DNA of 64,000 nt, from assembly GCF_021654575.1 (NCBI RefSeq), contig NZ_AP024488.1:3805501-3869500 (forward strand), written 5' to 3'. Every line of letters starts with the position of its first letter. Positions within the stretch are counted from its first letter, which is position 1. The DNA comes from Desulfoluna limicola. GTDB taxonomy: Bacteria; Desulfobacterota; Desulfobacteria; Desulfobacterales; Desulfolunaceae. The position numbers and the translations under genes are program-made. The notes under the pieces are model-generated. The model was not told the DNA's origin and did no database searches. It worked only from the letters and a program-made list of their open reading frames with translations. Below, piece after piece: positions 36,580 through 44,280 of this stretch.

Positions 36580-37209
36580 TTGTTGATATTCTGTAACCTC
36601 TTCAAAAAAAAACGCCCCGACCTTGAAAAACGGCTCGCTGAAATCAAAGCGGCCAACATCATAAAGGTACTCAGTTGGCCCCCGAAAGACCTGGCTATGC
36701 TCTATGAGTGGAGCAGACCGATCCGGTTCAGTTACGCCCACCTCATGGCCGAGACGAGAACAACGCCGTTGGACGTCAGCAGGCTTCCATTTTCCAAAGA
36801 GCAAATCAGGCTCGCCCTCCAGCTCCAAGTTCTGGTCTACCTTACCCATCACCAGAACACCGTCACGTCGAGGGAAGACGAAACACTGCACGCCATAGCC
36901 ACGGCATACGAACGCCTGGCCCTCTTCCAGGAGCTGCCGTGCCCTCCCTCCTCGCCGGAGCTTGCGGCAGCCGTCTCGGAATGCATCGAAAAACAGTACG
37001 ACGCCCTGCTCCAACTCCCAGACAACCCGAATACCTGGTCCGGACACCAGAAGACCTGCATTTTCAGGTTAGCGGCGGACATCGCCGGCATCGACTCAGA
37101 CGCCTTCCTTTCATCAACCATGGAGGCTGAGCAGGAAAGGCTTTGCGAGGAGATATGGGGACTCATCGATACACTCCTCCTTGCAAAACAGCAAAAACGA
37201 TCTGCGTAA
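36580..37209 (+). CDS. Unknown helical protein with TTG start, cassette gene 2
   Basis: 209 aa, not recognised; mostly helical and soluble. It starts with TTG at 36580 (or the following TTG), supported by GGGAG four to seven bases upstream; there is no ATG or GTG in a usable position. A basic stretch FKKKRPDLEKRLAEIK near the N terminus follows a short hydrophobic patch. It lies 84 bp after cassette gene 1. Confidence 0.65.
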   Translation: MLIFCNLFKKKRPDLEKRLAEIKAANIIKVLSWPPKDLAMLYEWSRPIRFSYAHLMAETRTTPLDVSRLPFSKEQIRLALQLQVLVYLTHHQNTVTSREDETLHAIATAYERLALFQELPCPPSSPELAAAVSECIEKQYDALLQLPDNPNTWSGHQKTCIFRLAADIAGIDSDAFLSSTMEAEQERLCEEIWGLIDTLLLAKQQKRSA

Positions 37210-37234
37210 GGCCTCCGGTAAGAATAAATGCAAT

Positions 37235-37271
37235 GCCTCCGGCGGCAAGGTGAGCCACCTTGAAAGCAGGT
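37235..37271. repeat. Dispersed palindromic repeat, fragment
   Basis: GCCTCCGGCGGC, AAGGTGAGCCACCTT, GAAAGCAGG. This is only the left tip of the family. A further GGCCTCCGG lies just upstream at 37210. Confidence 0.75.
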
Positions 37272-37310
37272 TTCAGCAATCTAACGTATTTTTCCTTTTC
37301 AGGAGGTTCA

Positions 37311-37625
37311 GTGGACTTCGGACTCCCCACGGTTGAAATTGCCGTCAACGGCATTCAAATTGAAAACCTTCTGGTTAAAATTGCCGCACTGGCAGCGCTT
37401 GTCTTCATCGCGGCCTTTGCCCTCTTCGGTATTGTGTCCCTGTGTATTGCGATTCTGTTTCCGTATGACACCATTTCCGGAGCTATCCCCATTGTTAAAA
37501 GGTCCCTCACTGCATTCTGGCGATATATGACGTCACTGAGACACGCCTTGCATAGATCACCAGCACTGAGATGGCTGCGCCACTCATGCAGACGATTCAA
37601 AGACAGAATCTCGAAAAGCCGATGA
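37311..37625 (+). CDS. Small two-helix membrane protein, cassette gene 3
   Basis: The protein has 104 aa. GTG at 37311 has a perfect AGGAGG four bases upstream, better than the in-frame ATG at 37260 inside a repeat. A short beta-like N terminus (VEIAVNGIQIEN) precedes a membrane helix of about 25 residues (LAALVFIAAFALFGIVSLCIAIL) and a second weaker hydrophobic part. The C-terminal 35 residues are very basic (Arg/Lys/His), suited to binding lipid or nucleic acid. It resembles the next gene in layout. Confidence 0.65.
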   Translation: MDFGLPTVEIAVNGIQIENLLVKIAALAALVFIAAFALFGIVSLCIAILFPYDTISGAIPIVKRSLTAFWRYMTSLRHALHRSPALRWLRHSCRRFKDRISKSR

Positions 37626-37683
37626 TCATCTCCTTACCTGATAATCCAGGTTAAAAACTCCACATAAGACAAAGGAATACTCG

Positions 37684-37983
37684 ATGAAAATTGAAGTGAC
37701 CAACTTCGACGTCTCCGTCAATAACGTCCCCGTATCAAACCCAGCTCTCCGAATTCTTCTGCTTCTCACGGTTTCATGGGTGGCGGCCCTGGTTGTTTAT
37801 ACTGTCGCGGTTATTCTGTTTTTTATCTCCGGCACCCTGATTGGTGGGATCCCTTATGCAGCAAAGCTGGTTGTCACAGAGCTGCACCCTTCGGATTTCA
37901 TGGTATGGGTGCCCCTTGCCCTATTTGCAAGCGTTGCACTCAAAAAGTGCGTGAGCCATTTAAAAAAACGAATGAGTAGATAA
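37684..37983 (+). CDS. Small two-helix membrane protein, cassette gene 4
   Basis: The protein has 99 aa. The N terminus VTNFDVSVNNVPVSNPALRI matches the pattern of cassette gene 3 (beta-like segment, then N-P/E-N and a helix), followed by two membrane helices (about 22-48 and 72-86) and a basic tail. AAAGGA lies about seven bases before the ATG. A pair of similar small membrane proteins suggests a duplicated gene or the two subunits of a membrane complex. Confidence 0.65.
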   Translation: MKIEVTNFDVSVNNVPVSNPALRILLLLTVSWVAALVVYTVAVILFFISGTLIGGIPYAAKLVVTELHPSDFMVWVPLALFASVALKKCVSHLKKRMSR

Positions 37984-38141
37984 AGCCAACTCCGGCGAAC
38001 CTCCCGGGCCAAGCTTTTTAAACAACCGTCATCATCAGATCGGTTACCCAACGCATAAAACTGAAAAATATTCGCCAGAATCCCACAAGTGAATACAGGG
38101 TCTTTTTACAATACAACTCTTCAATTCAAGGATTTAATGCT

Positions 38142-38552
38142 GTGAAAATTCTCGAAACCAACCGCAAGCACTCCACCCTTAATCGTTTCCGCATCATTCT
38201 CGGTCTTCTTGAAGGCAAGAACGACATCACCTCTAACAACCCCGACCATGCCCTATCCACCGGCGTGGATCTCTCACCTGCCACCATCCGCACCTTTTTA
38301 AATACCCTGGCCGATAAGAAGCTCCTGAAAAAAGAGTTTCACCCTGGATTCACCCCTCCCGTTTGTTTCGTCCCCCCCACACCACCGCACAATGAGTATT
38401 TCCTGATCCACAACAGTATCCCGTACATCAAGGAGCAGCTCGTTTTGTGGGAGGCCTCCTCATTTTATGACGAAGAACTTGGAGCGATGGTTCAAGAGAA
38501 GCTTGATAACCTGAAATCGAAAACCACGGGCGAAGTCGGCAACGACAGTTAA
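38142..38552 (+). CDS. Winged-helix DNA-binding protein, cassette gene 5
   Basis: The protein has 136 aa. Residues 10-60 have a helix-turn-helix layout (RFRIILGLLEGKNDITSNNPDHALSTGVDLSPATIRTFLNTLADKKLLKKEF) with wing-like ending. The second half (HNEYFLIHNSIPYIKEQLVLWEASSF) is probably dimerising. It starts with GTG at 38142 after AAGGATTTAATGCT. It ends the cassette before a terminator and may regulate it or the BREX genes that follow. Confidence 0.65.
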   Translation: MKILETNRKHSTLNRFRIILGLLEGKNDITSNNPDHALSTGVDLSPATIRTFLNTLADKKLLKKEFHPGFTPPVCFVPPTPPHNEYFLIHNSIPYIKEQLVLWEASSFYDEELGAMVQEKLDNLKSKTTGEVGNDS

Positions 38553-38571
38553 GTCCCATTCATACCGGAAT

Positions 38572-38620
38572 GAAACCCTGGGTAACCTTGAACAGGGGAT
38601 CCTCCTGGGTTTCTTTTGTT
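38572..38620 (+). terminator. Terminator of the five-gene cassette
   Basis: GAAACCC (38572-38578) pairs with GGGTTTC (38607-38613) and is followed by TTTTGTT. It separates the cassette from BREX. Confidence 0.75.
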
Positions 38621-38723
38621 ATGATCAAAAGTTATTCACGACAAGAGGCCCCCTGCAGCGAAGAATGCTGCGGCAATTGGCACGAACCCTCTGTTTCTAC
38701 AGGAGGAACGTAAAGAATGGAAC

Positions 38724-38752
38724 TTGACAGCGGTAGGGGCATGGCATATTTC
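38724..38752 (+). promoter_or_regulatory. Candidate BREX promoter
   Basis: TTGACA is followed after 17 bases by TATTTC. It lies 54 bp before brxA and after the cassette terminator, the expected place. The -10 is weak. Confidence 0.45.
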
Positions 38753-38805
38753 ACAACCGTAGAAGTGGGATTCTATTGATTTAGTGAAGTAAAAGGAAAC
38801 GATGC

Positions 38806-39405
38806 ATGCCCGAAAAGCCATACAGCATGTCATTTACGACAGCCGCCTTGTTAAAGATGGAATCACGTCAGATTGCATCACTCTACCTTTCCATGGGTAA
38901 TTGGGGCCAAGTGCGTGATAAAGCTGTTGAACAAAACACAATCCAGGCTCGCTCGGCTGTAAGTTTAAAGCGTCTCACAAGAGAGTGTATTTCACGACTT
39001 CGCCTGCTCCCTGACGATCTGATTAGCCTGATCTGCCATGGCAACTCCATCGAAGAGAATGCCGCCCTGTGGTTCGGTGTCTGCTTGCGCTACCCGTTTA
39101 TCGGTGAGTTTGCGGTGGAGGTCCTCCATGAAAAATTTGTCCGAAGGGATTCTGTATTGGGGCATGGGGATTACGACCGTTTTTTTAGCCGAAAGGCTGA
39201 GTGGATGGAGTCCCTTGAGCAGTTGTCTCATGCGACGCGATCAAAACAGCGCCAGGTTCTGTTTCGCATGTTGAAAGATGCAGACTTGCTGAGTGACAGC
39301 GGTGACATTCAGCCCATTGTTCTCACAGAGAATCTGGTTCAGGTGCTTAGAAACAACCCCGGTTTACCTCGGTTGATATTCCCCGCCGATGTGTCCCACC
39401 TGTAA
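38806..39405 (+). CDS. brxA: BREX protein BrxA (DUF1819)
   Basis: BrxA is a small BREX component with a fold resembling bacterial NusB-like proteins, reported to bind DNA. The 199 aa show the family start SFTTAALLKMESRQIASLYL and helical core. AAGGAAA precedes the ATG at good distance; an in-frame ATG at 38827 is possible. It begins the canonical type 1 order brxA-B-C-X-Z-L. Confidence 0.9.
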   Translation: MPEKPYSMSFTTAALLKMESRQIASLYLSMGNWGQVRDKAVEQNTIQARSAVSLKRLTRECISRLRLLPDDLISLICHGNSIEENAALWFGVCLRYPFIGEFAVEVLHEKFVRRDSVLGHGDYDRFFSRKAEWMESLEQLSHATRSKQRQVLFRMLKDADLLSDSGDIQPIVLTENLVQVLRNNPGLPRLIFPADVSHL

Positions 39406-39426
39406 GGTGACTTTAAGGAGATTAGG

Positions 39427-40038
39427 ATGAGTAGAGACTGGGAAGTCATGACCATCAAAGAACGCTACGACCACATAACCCATGTGCTCCAGAGCCAGCG
39501 ATTCTTAAATAAGGAGGGACTTGGAAACGAGGTTCCCTTTTTTATTTGTCCCTATAAGGTTGAAGAGACCGACGAGGTGGAAGGGCTTCTTGGTAATCTC
39601 AAGAAACTCCTCAAAAACACCGGAATCAACGTCCTTGATATCAACCTGTACGATCTCTCCATCGAGCTGCTGAAAGAACGCGATATCTGGGACCAGGTTA
39701 TTGCCTCGGAGTCGGAGTATGAAAAAGACGAACTCCTCGAAATTTTTTCAGGGGTTCTGGACGCGGAAGATTATATTGTCCCCGCCATTGCACAGCGCAT
39801 GGAGGAGGGGAGCTATGATATTCTCTTCATAACCGGTGTGGGGGCCGTTTTCCCCTATATCCGAAGCAGCCACCTGCTGGAAAACCTTCAGAGCACGGCC
39901 AAAGAAAAACCCACCGTCCTCTTCTTTCCAGGGCAGTACCAGTTCAACCTGGAAAAAGGCGCGCATCTTGTGCTCTTTAACCGCATGCCCAATGATCGCT
40001 ATTACCGGGCATTTAATCTTTTCGATTATATTGTGTAA
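39427..40038 (+). CDS. brxB: BREX protein BrxB (DUF1788)
   Basis: 203 aa, the usual size. Characteristic segments are MTIKERYDHITHVLQSQRFLNKEGLGNEVPFFI, DYIVPAIAQRMEEG, and PTVLFFPGQYQF at the end. GGAG precedes the ATG. It lies 21 bp after brxA, the only adjacent BREX pair without a repeat between them. Confidence 0.92.
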   Translation: MSRDWEVMTIKERYDHITHVLQSQRFLNKEGLGNEVPFFICPYKVEETDEVEGLLGNLKKLLKNTGINVLDINLYDLSIELLKERDIWDQVIASESEYEKDELLEIFSGVLDAEDYIVPAIAQRMEEGSYDILFITGVGAVFPYIRSSHLLENLQSTAKEKPTVLFFPGQYQFNLEKGAHLVLFNRMPNDRYYRAFNLFDYIV

Positions 40039-40058
40039 GGCCATATACAAAAAAGAAA

Positions 40059-40230
40059 GCCTCCGGCGGCGAGGTGTGCCACCTCGAAAGCGTGTTGCCG
40101 CAGCGCTTTAACCCTCGTTCCTCGGGTCAAATCGCTGCGGCCTTTAAGTTACAAGCCACATAAGCACAGCCCTTAATACCTGTTTATTGAACTTTTCAAA
40201 AGTTTAGCCTCCGGCAGGGCCGCCGGAGGC
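40059..40230. repeat. Dispersed palindromic repeat between brxB and brxC
   Basis: 172 bp with perfect inverted ends GCCTCCGGCGGC (40059) and GCCGCCGGAGGC (ending 40230). Internal parts: AGGTGTGCCACCT hairpin, the GCCGCAGCG / CGCTGCGGC stem around CCTCGTTCCTCGGG, CTGTTTATTGAACTTTTC, AAAAGTTT and GGCAGGGCC. Confidence 0.92.
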
Positions 40231-40271
40231 ATACCTGAGTTGAGAGCTTCCCGAAAAAGGAGAACCGTCAA

Positions 40272-43200
40272 TTGATACTTCGCGATTTGTTTAAAAAACC
40301 TGTGGACCGCCCCATAGAGGGGGTGATCAAGGCAGATGACGAGGCAACCCTCCTTCAGGAGCTGGAAGAGTATGTCCTGACCAAAGAGATTGCCAAACGC
40401 ATGGAGCAGTTTCTCGGGGCTTACAACAACTACACCAACGCCAACGGCGTCTGGGTCTCCGGTTTTTTCGGGTCAGGTAAATCCCACCTTCTCAAGATGC
40501 TGGCCCTCGTTCTTGAAAACAGATCGGTGAATGACCACTCGGCCCTGGAGCTTCTTCTGCCCAAATGCGAGGACAACGAGTTTCTTAAGGGTGAACTCAA
40601 AAAAGCCGCCACCATTCCCGCCAAGAGCATCCTCTTTAACATCGACCAGAAGGCCAACGTGGTCAGCAAAAGTCAAATAGATGCCCTTCTGGCAGTTTTC
40701 GTCAAGGTGTTTGATGAGATGTGCGGCTACTACGGCAAGCTCTCTTATATCGCTCAGTTTGAACGGCACCTGGACGAACGTGGCAAATACGAAGATTTCA
40801 AAGCCGCCTACAAAGAGGTGTCAGGAAAAGAGTGGATCAAAGGGCGGGAACAGGCCCTGCTTGAAAAGAAAAACATCACCCACGCCTATGCAAAAATGGA
40901 CGGGGACACCCCTGAAAACGTGGGCGATATCCTGAAACCTTTCCGCGATCACCATGCCGTCTCCATCGAAGACTTTGCCGACATGGTAAAATCTTATATA
41001 GACCGCCAGGTGCCGGACTTTCGCCTCAACTTCTTCGTGGATGAGGTGGGCCAGTACATCGCAGGCAACATCAAGCTCATGACCAACCTTCAGACCATCG
41101 CCGAAAGCCTGGCCACCAAGTGTCGAGGCCAGGCATGGGTCGTGGTGACTGCCCAGGAAGAGATGGACTCGGTCATCGGAGAGATGGACACCCGTCAGGC
41201 CAACGACTTCTCAAAAATTCAAGCCCGCTTTAACAACCGCATGAAGCTCACCAGTGCCGACGTGGCCGAGGTCATTCAGGGGCGTCTTCTGGCCAAGACA
41301 GATGAAGCCACAGGGCCTGTTTCAGACATCTACGATCGGGAACACAACAACTTTGAGACCCTCTTCCGGTTTATGGATGGCGGAAAAATGTACCGCAACT
41401 TCCGAGACCGCGACCATTTTGTCCGGGCCTACCCGTTTATCCCTTACCAGTTCGATCTCTTTCAGGTGGCCATTCAGGCCCTTTCCGCACACAACGCCTT
41501 TGAAGGCCGCCACAGCTCAGTGGGGGAACGCTCCATGCTGGGCGTCTTTCAGCAGGTGGCCATCCAGATCTTAGAGGATAACCTGGGGCAACTTGCCACC
41601 TTCGATTGCATGTTTGACGGCATCCGCACCGCCCTCAAGGCCCAGGTCCAGCAGGCTGTCACCCTGGCAGAGCGCAATCTGGACAACCCCTTTGGCGTTC
41701 GCATTTTAAAGGCACTGTTCCTGGTGAAGTATGTGCCGGATTTCAAAGCATCGGCAACCAACCTCACCATTCTCCTTACCGAGACCTTCCATCAGGATGT
41801 CCAGACCCTTCGCACCGAGGTGGAGGAGGCCCTGAACCTTCTGGAGCAGCAGAACTACATCCAGCGAAGCGGCAACCTCTTCGAGTACCTCTCCAACGAA
41901 GAGAAAGACGTTCAGCAAGAGATCAAAAACGTCATTGTGGAGTCAAACGAAACCACGGCTCTTTTAACCGATCTCTTTTTTGATTCCGCCGTCAAGGGAA
42001 ACAAGATCCGGGACATGGAAACCAGCAGGGATTTTCCCTTTACCCGCAAGCTCGACGCCAACATCAAAGGCCGGGAGCACGAGCTCACCATCCACATGGT
42101 CAGCCCCTACCATGAACAGGCAGAAAACATAGAAGCCCTGAAGCTCGACTCCATGAACCGCAGCGAGCTGCTTGTGGTGCTGCCTGCCGACGACCTGTTT
42201 TTGCGGGAAGTCCGGATGTACAAACAGACCCACAAATACGTCTCCCAGAACACCTCCCACCAGCAGCAGGAGAGCAGACGAAAAATCCTGGCCGAAAAGC
42301 AGACCCAGAACGCCGAGCGGGAAAAGCGGCTGAAGGAAGAAGCCGCCCGTCTCGTCTCCCAGGCCAAGCTGGTGGTCAGCGGCAACGAACTGGACATTGA
42401 CGGCGAGAACCCCCAGGCCCTCATTGCCGAAGGGTTTCAAACCCTGGTGAGAACCACCTATCGCAACCTCTCCATGTTGGGCGGGGTCCCCTACAAGGAA
42501 GAGGATATCCCCACCTACCTCAAGCTGGAAGACGATGGCCTGTTCGGAAACGACGTCATGGCCGTCTCCGAACCCGAGCAGCAGATCCTCGCAAAAATCC
42601 AGAATCAGAGGGTCGCCGGCAACCGCATGCCCGTCAAAGACCTGGTGGCCGACTTCGAGAAAAAGCCCTACGGCTGGCCCCTGGCTGCCATTTTGTGCAA
42701 CGTGGCCAAGCTCTATGCCCGCGGACGCATTGAAATCAAGGAGAACGGGGTGCCCCTCAGTGCGTCCGAGCTTGAAAAAGCCCTCGTCAACTCGTCAAAA
42801 CGAAGCCATCTGTTGGTGGAGCCCTTAACGGAATACACACCCAGCCAGATCCGGCGCGTCAAAGAGCTCTACCGAGAGCTTTTCGATGGCCCCGCCTCAG
42901 CATCCGATGCCCGTGGCATCAGCAAAGAGGTCACCGAGGCCTTCGAGAAACTGGATCACAAACTCCGCGATCTCATCTCCAGGAAGGGTAGCTATCCCTT
43001 CCTGGCCACCCTGGAACCGTTTCAGGAAAAATGCCGTGAAATCTCCATGAAGCAGCAGGCATGGATCTTTGAGAACCTTCCCCATGAAGAGGAAGACCTC
43101 CTTGACTTTAAAGAGGAAGTCCTCGACCCCATCGATGCCTTCATCACCGGTCCCCAGAAAGAGCACTACGACGGCATAAAAGCCCTTTTAAAAGAGGAGT

Positions 43201-43805
43201 CCGACAACCTCGAGTACTTAAGGGAGGACGACGCCACCCTGGCATCAAACCTGAAAAAAGTGCTGGGTGACGCAAAATGCTACGAAGGCCGCACCATGCA
43301 GGCCGCAAGGCAAGATCTGGAAGCCCTTCGTCAGGCGCTCCTCTCCGCCGTACAGAGAGAACGGAAAGAGGCAAATAAGGAGCTGACAACCCTCCGCGCT
43401 GAACTGCTGGCCATGGAAGAAGCAAACAACCTCTCTTCAGAAGAGTTGAAAGCCTTCACCGAGACCTTTGATACCGTGACGGAGAAAATAAACGGGGAAA
43501 CCAATATTCCAAAAATATGGGAAGCCATTCGCCTCTTTACAAATGGTCCCTATAAGGAGCTTAAAAAACGACTGACACCCATCCTTTATGACCCACCAAC
43601 ACCACCCACCGGAGGTGGTGTCGGCGAGGGGCCTGACCGCCCACCCGTTCCCCCGGTAAAGAGTGATTCTGTTTCCAAAGACACCCTCAACGTGTGCTTT
43701 GAAAAACGGGAAATCACCTCCAAAACTGATGTGGACACATACGTTGAGGCCCTGAGAACGGCCCTTTTGGAGGCCCTGGACCAAGGCAAAACCGTGGTGA
43801 TTTAA
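40272..43805 (+). CDS. brxC: BREX protein BrxC (ATPase)
   Basis: BrxC is the large AAA+-like ATPase of BREX, required for both methylation and defence. Of 1177 aa, the N terminus MILRDLFKKPVDRPIEGVIKADD matches the family. Walker A is GFFGSGKSHLL (64-74), and a probable Walker B region is NFFVDEVGQY (about 255-264). A coiled-coil part (about 645-690) and a long helical C-terminal half follow. The start codon is TTG at 40272, with AGGAG nine bases upstream; no ATG fits the conserved N terminus. The repeat ending at 40230 precedes it. Confidence 0.95.
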   Translation: MILRDLFKKPVDRPIEGVIKADDEATLLQELEEYVLTKEIAKRMEQFLGAYNNYTNANGVWVSGFFGSGKSHLLKMLALVLENRSVNDHSALELLLPKCEDNEFLKGELKKAATIPAKSILFNIDQKANVVSKSQIDALLAVFVKVFDEMCGYYGKLSYIAQFERHLDERGKYEDFKAAYKEVSGKEWIKGREQALLEKKNITHAYAKMDGDTPENVGDILKPFRDHHAVSIEDFADMVKSYIDRQVPDFRLNFFVDEVGQYIAGNIKLMTNLQTIAESLATKCRGQAWVVVTAQEEMDSVIGEMDTRQANDFSKIQARFNNRMKLTSADVAEVIQGRLLAKTDEATGPVSDIYDREHNNFETLFRFMDGGKMYRNFRDRDHFVRAYPFIPYQFDLFQVAIQALSAHNAFEGRHSSVGERSMLGVFQQVAIQILEDNLGQLATFDCMFDGIRTALKAQVQQAVTLAERNLDNPFGVRILKALFLVKYVPDFKASATNLTILLTETFHQDVQTLRTEVEEALNLLEQQNYIQRSGNLFEYLSNEEKDVQQEIKNVIVESNETTALLTDLFFDSAVKGNKIRDMETSRDFPFTRKLDANIKGREHELTIHMVSPYHEQAENIEALKLDSMNRSELLVVLPADDLFLREVRMYKQTHKYVSQNTSHQQQESRRKILAEKQTQNAEREKRLKEEAARLVSQAKLVVSGNELDIDGENPQALIAEGFQTLVRTTYRNLSMLGGVPYKEEDIPTYLKLEDDGLFGNDVMAVSEPEQQILAKIQNQRVAGNRMPVKDLVADFEKKPYGWPLAAILCNVAKLYARGRIEIKENGVPLSASELEKALVNSSKRSHLLVEPLTEYTPSQIRRVKELYRELFDGPASASDARGISKEVTEAFEKLDHKLRDLISRKGSYPFLATLEPFQEKCREISMKQQAWIFENLPHEEEDLLDFKEEVLDPIDAFITGPQKEHYDGIKALLKEESDNLEYLREDDATLASNLKKVLGDAKCYEGRTMQAARQDLEALRQALLSAVQRERKEANKELTTLRAELLAMEEANNLSSEELKAFTETFDTVTEKINGETNIPKIWEAIRLFTNGPYKELKKRLTPILYDPPTPPTGGGVGEGPDRPPVPPVKSDSVSKDTLNVCFEKREITSKTDVDTYVEALRTALLEALDQGKTVVI

Positions 43806-43812
43806 AAAGCCT

Positions 43813-44261
43813 GCCTCCGGCGGCAAGGTGTGCCACCTTGAAAGCGGGTTGCGAATGCTCCCGGCTCTCGTGCCTCGAGCCGATCACATTCGCTGACGGG
43901 CTGCGCCCGTGGGGCATCACGGCAGACTCATCTTTCCCGTCTTCCCCGGCGGGTGGCAGGATGAAGGATTGTTAAGGGCATTGCTATAAATTGAACATCA
44001 CCCATTGCGGGACCGAATGACCGGGGATCCATGTTCGGAATCCCACATCGGTTGATGGCACGTTGATCATTGACTTTTATCGATATAGCGCGGCTACAAA
44101 ATACGAGAATAGGCCGTTAAAGCTATCATGCTTACATTTGAGTTCACTATGGCTTCAGGTGAACCTCAATCCAAAAGCGGATGTGATTTGACCCGAGGAA
44201 CGAGGGGCAAAACGCATCCGCAATATGGGGTCCAGGGGATCATCCCCTGGCCGCCGGAGGC
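43813..44261. repeat. Composite repeat between brxC and pglX
   Basis: It starts GCCTCCGGCGGCAAGGTGTGCC at 43813 and ends CCCTGGCCGCCGGAGGC at 44261, so the family ends are kept. The left copy runs to about 43915 (with GACGGGCTGCGCCCGTGG) and the right half starts at about 44170 (GCGGATGTGATTTGACCCGAG). About 250 bp of non-repeat sequence without a supported gene lies between. It looks like two elements or one split by an insertion. Confidence 0.8.
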
Positions 44262-44280
44262 AAATAAGGAGTTGTCATAT

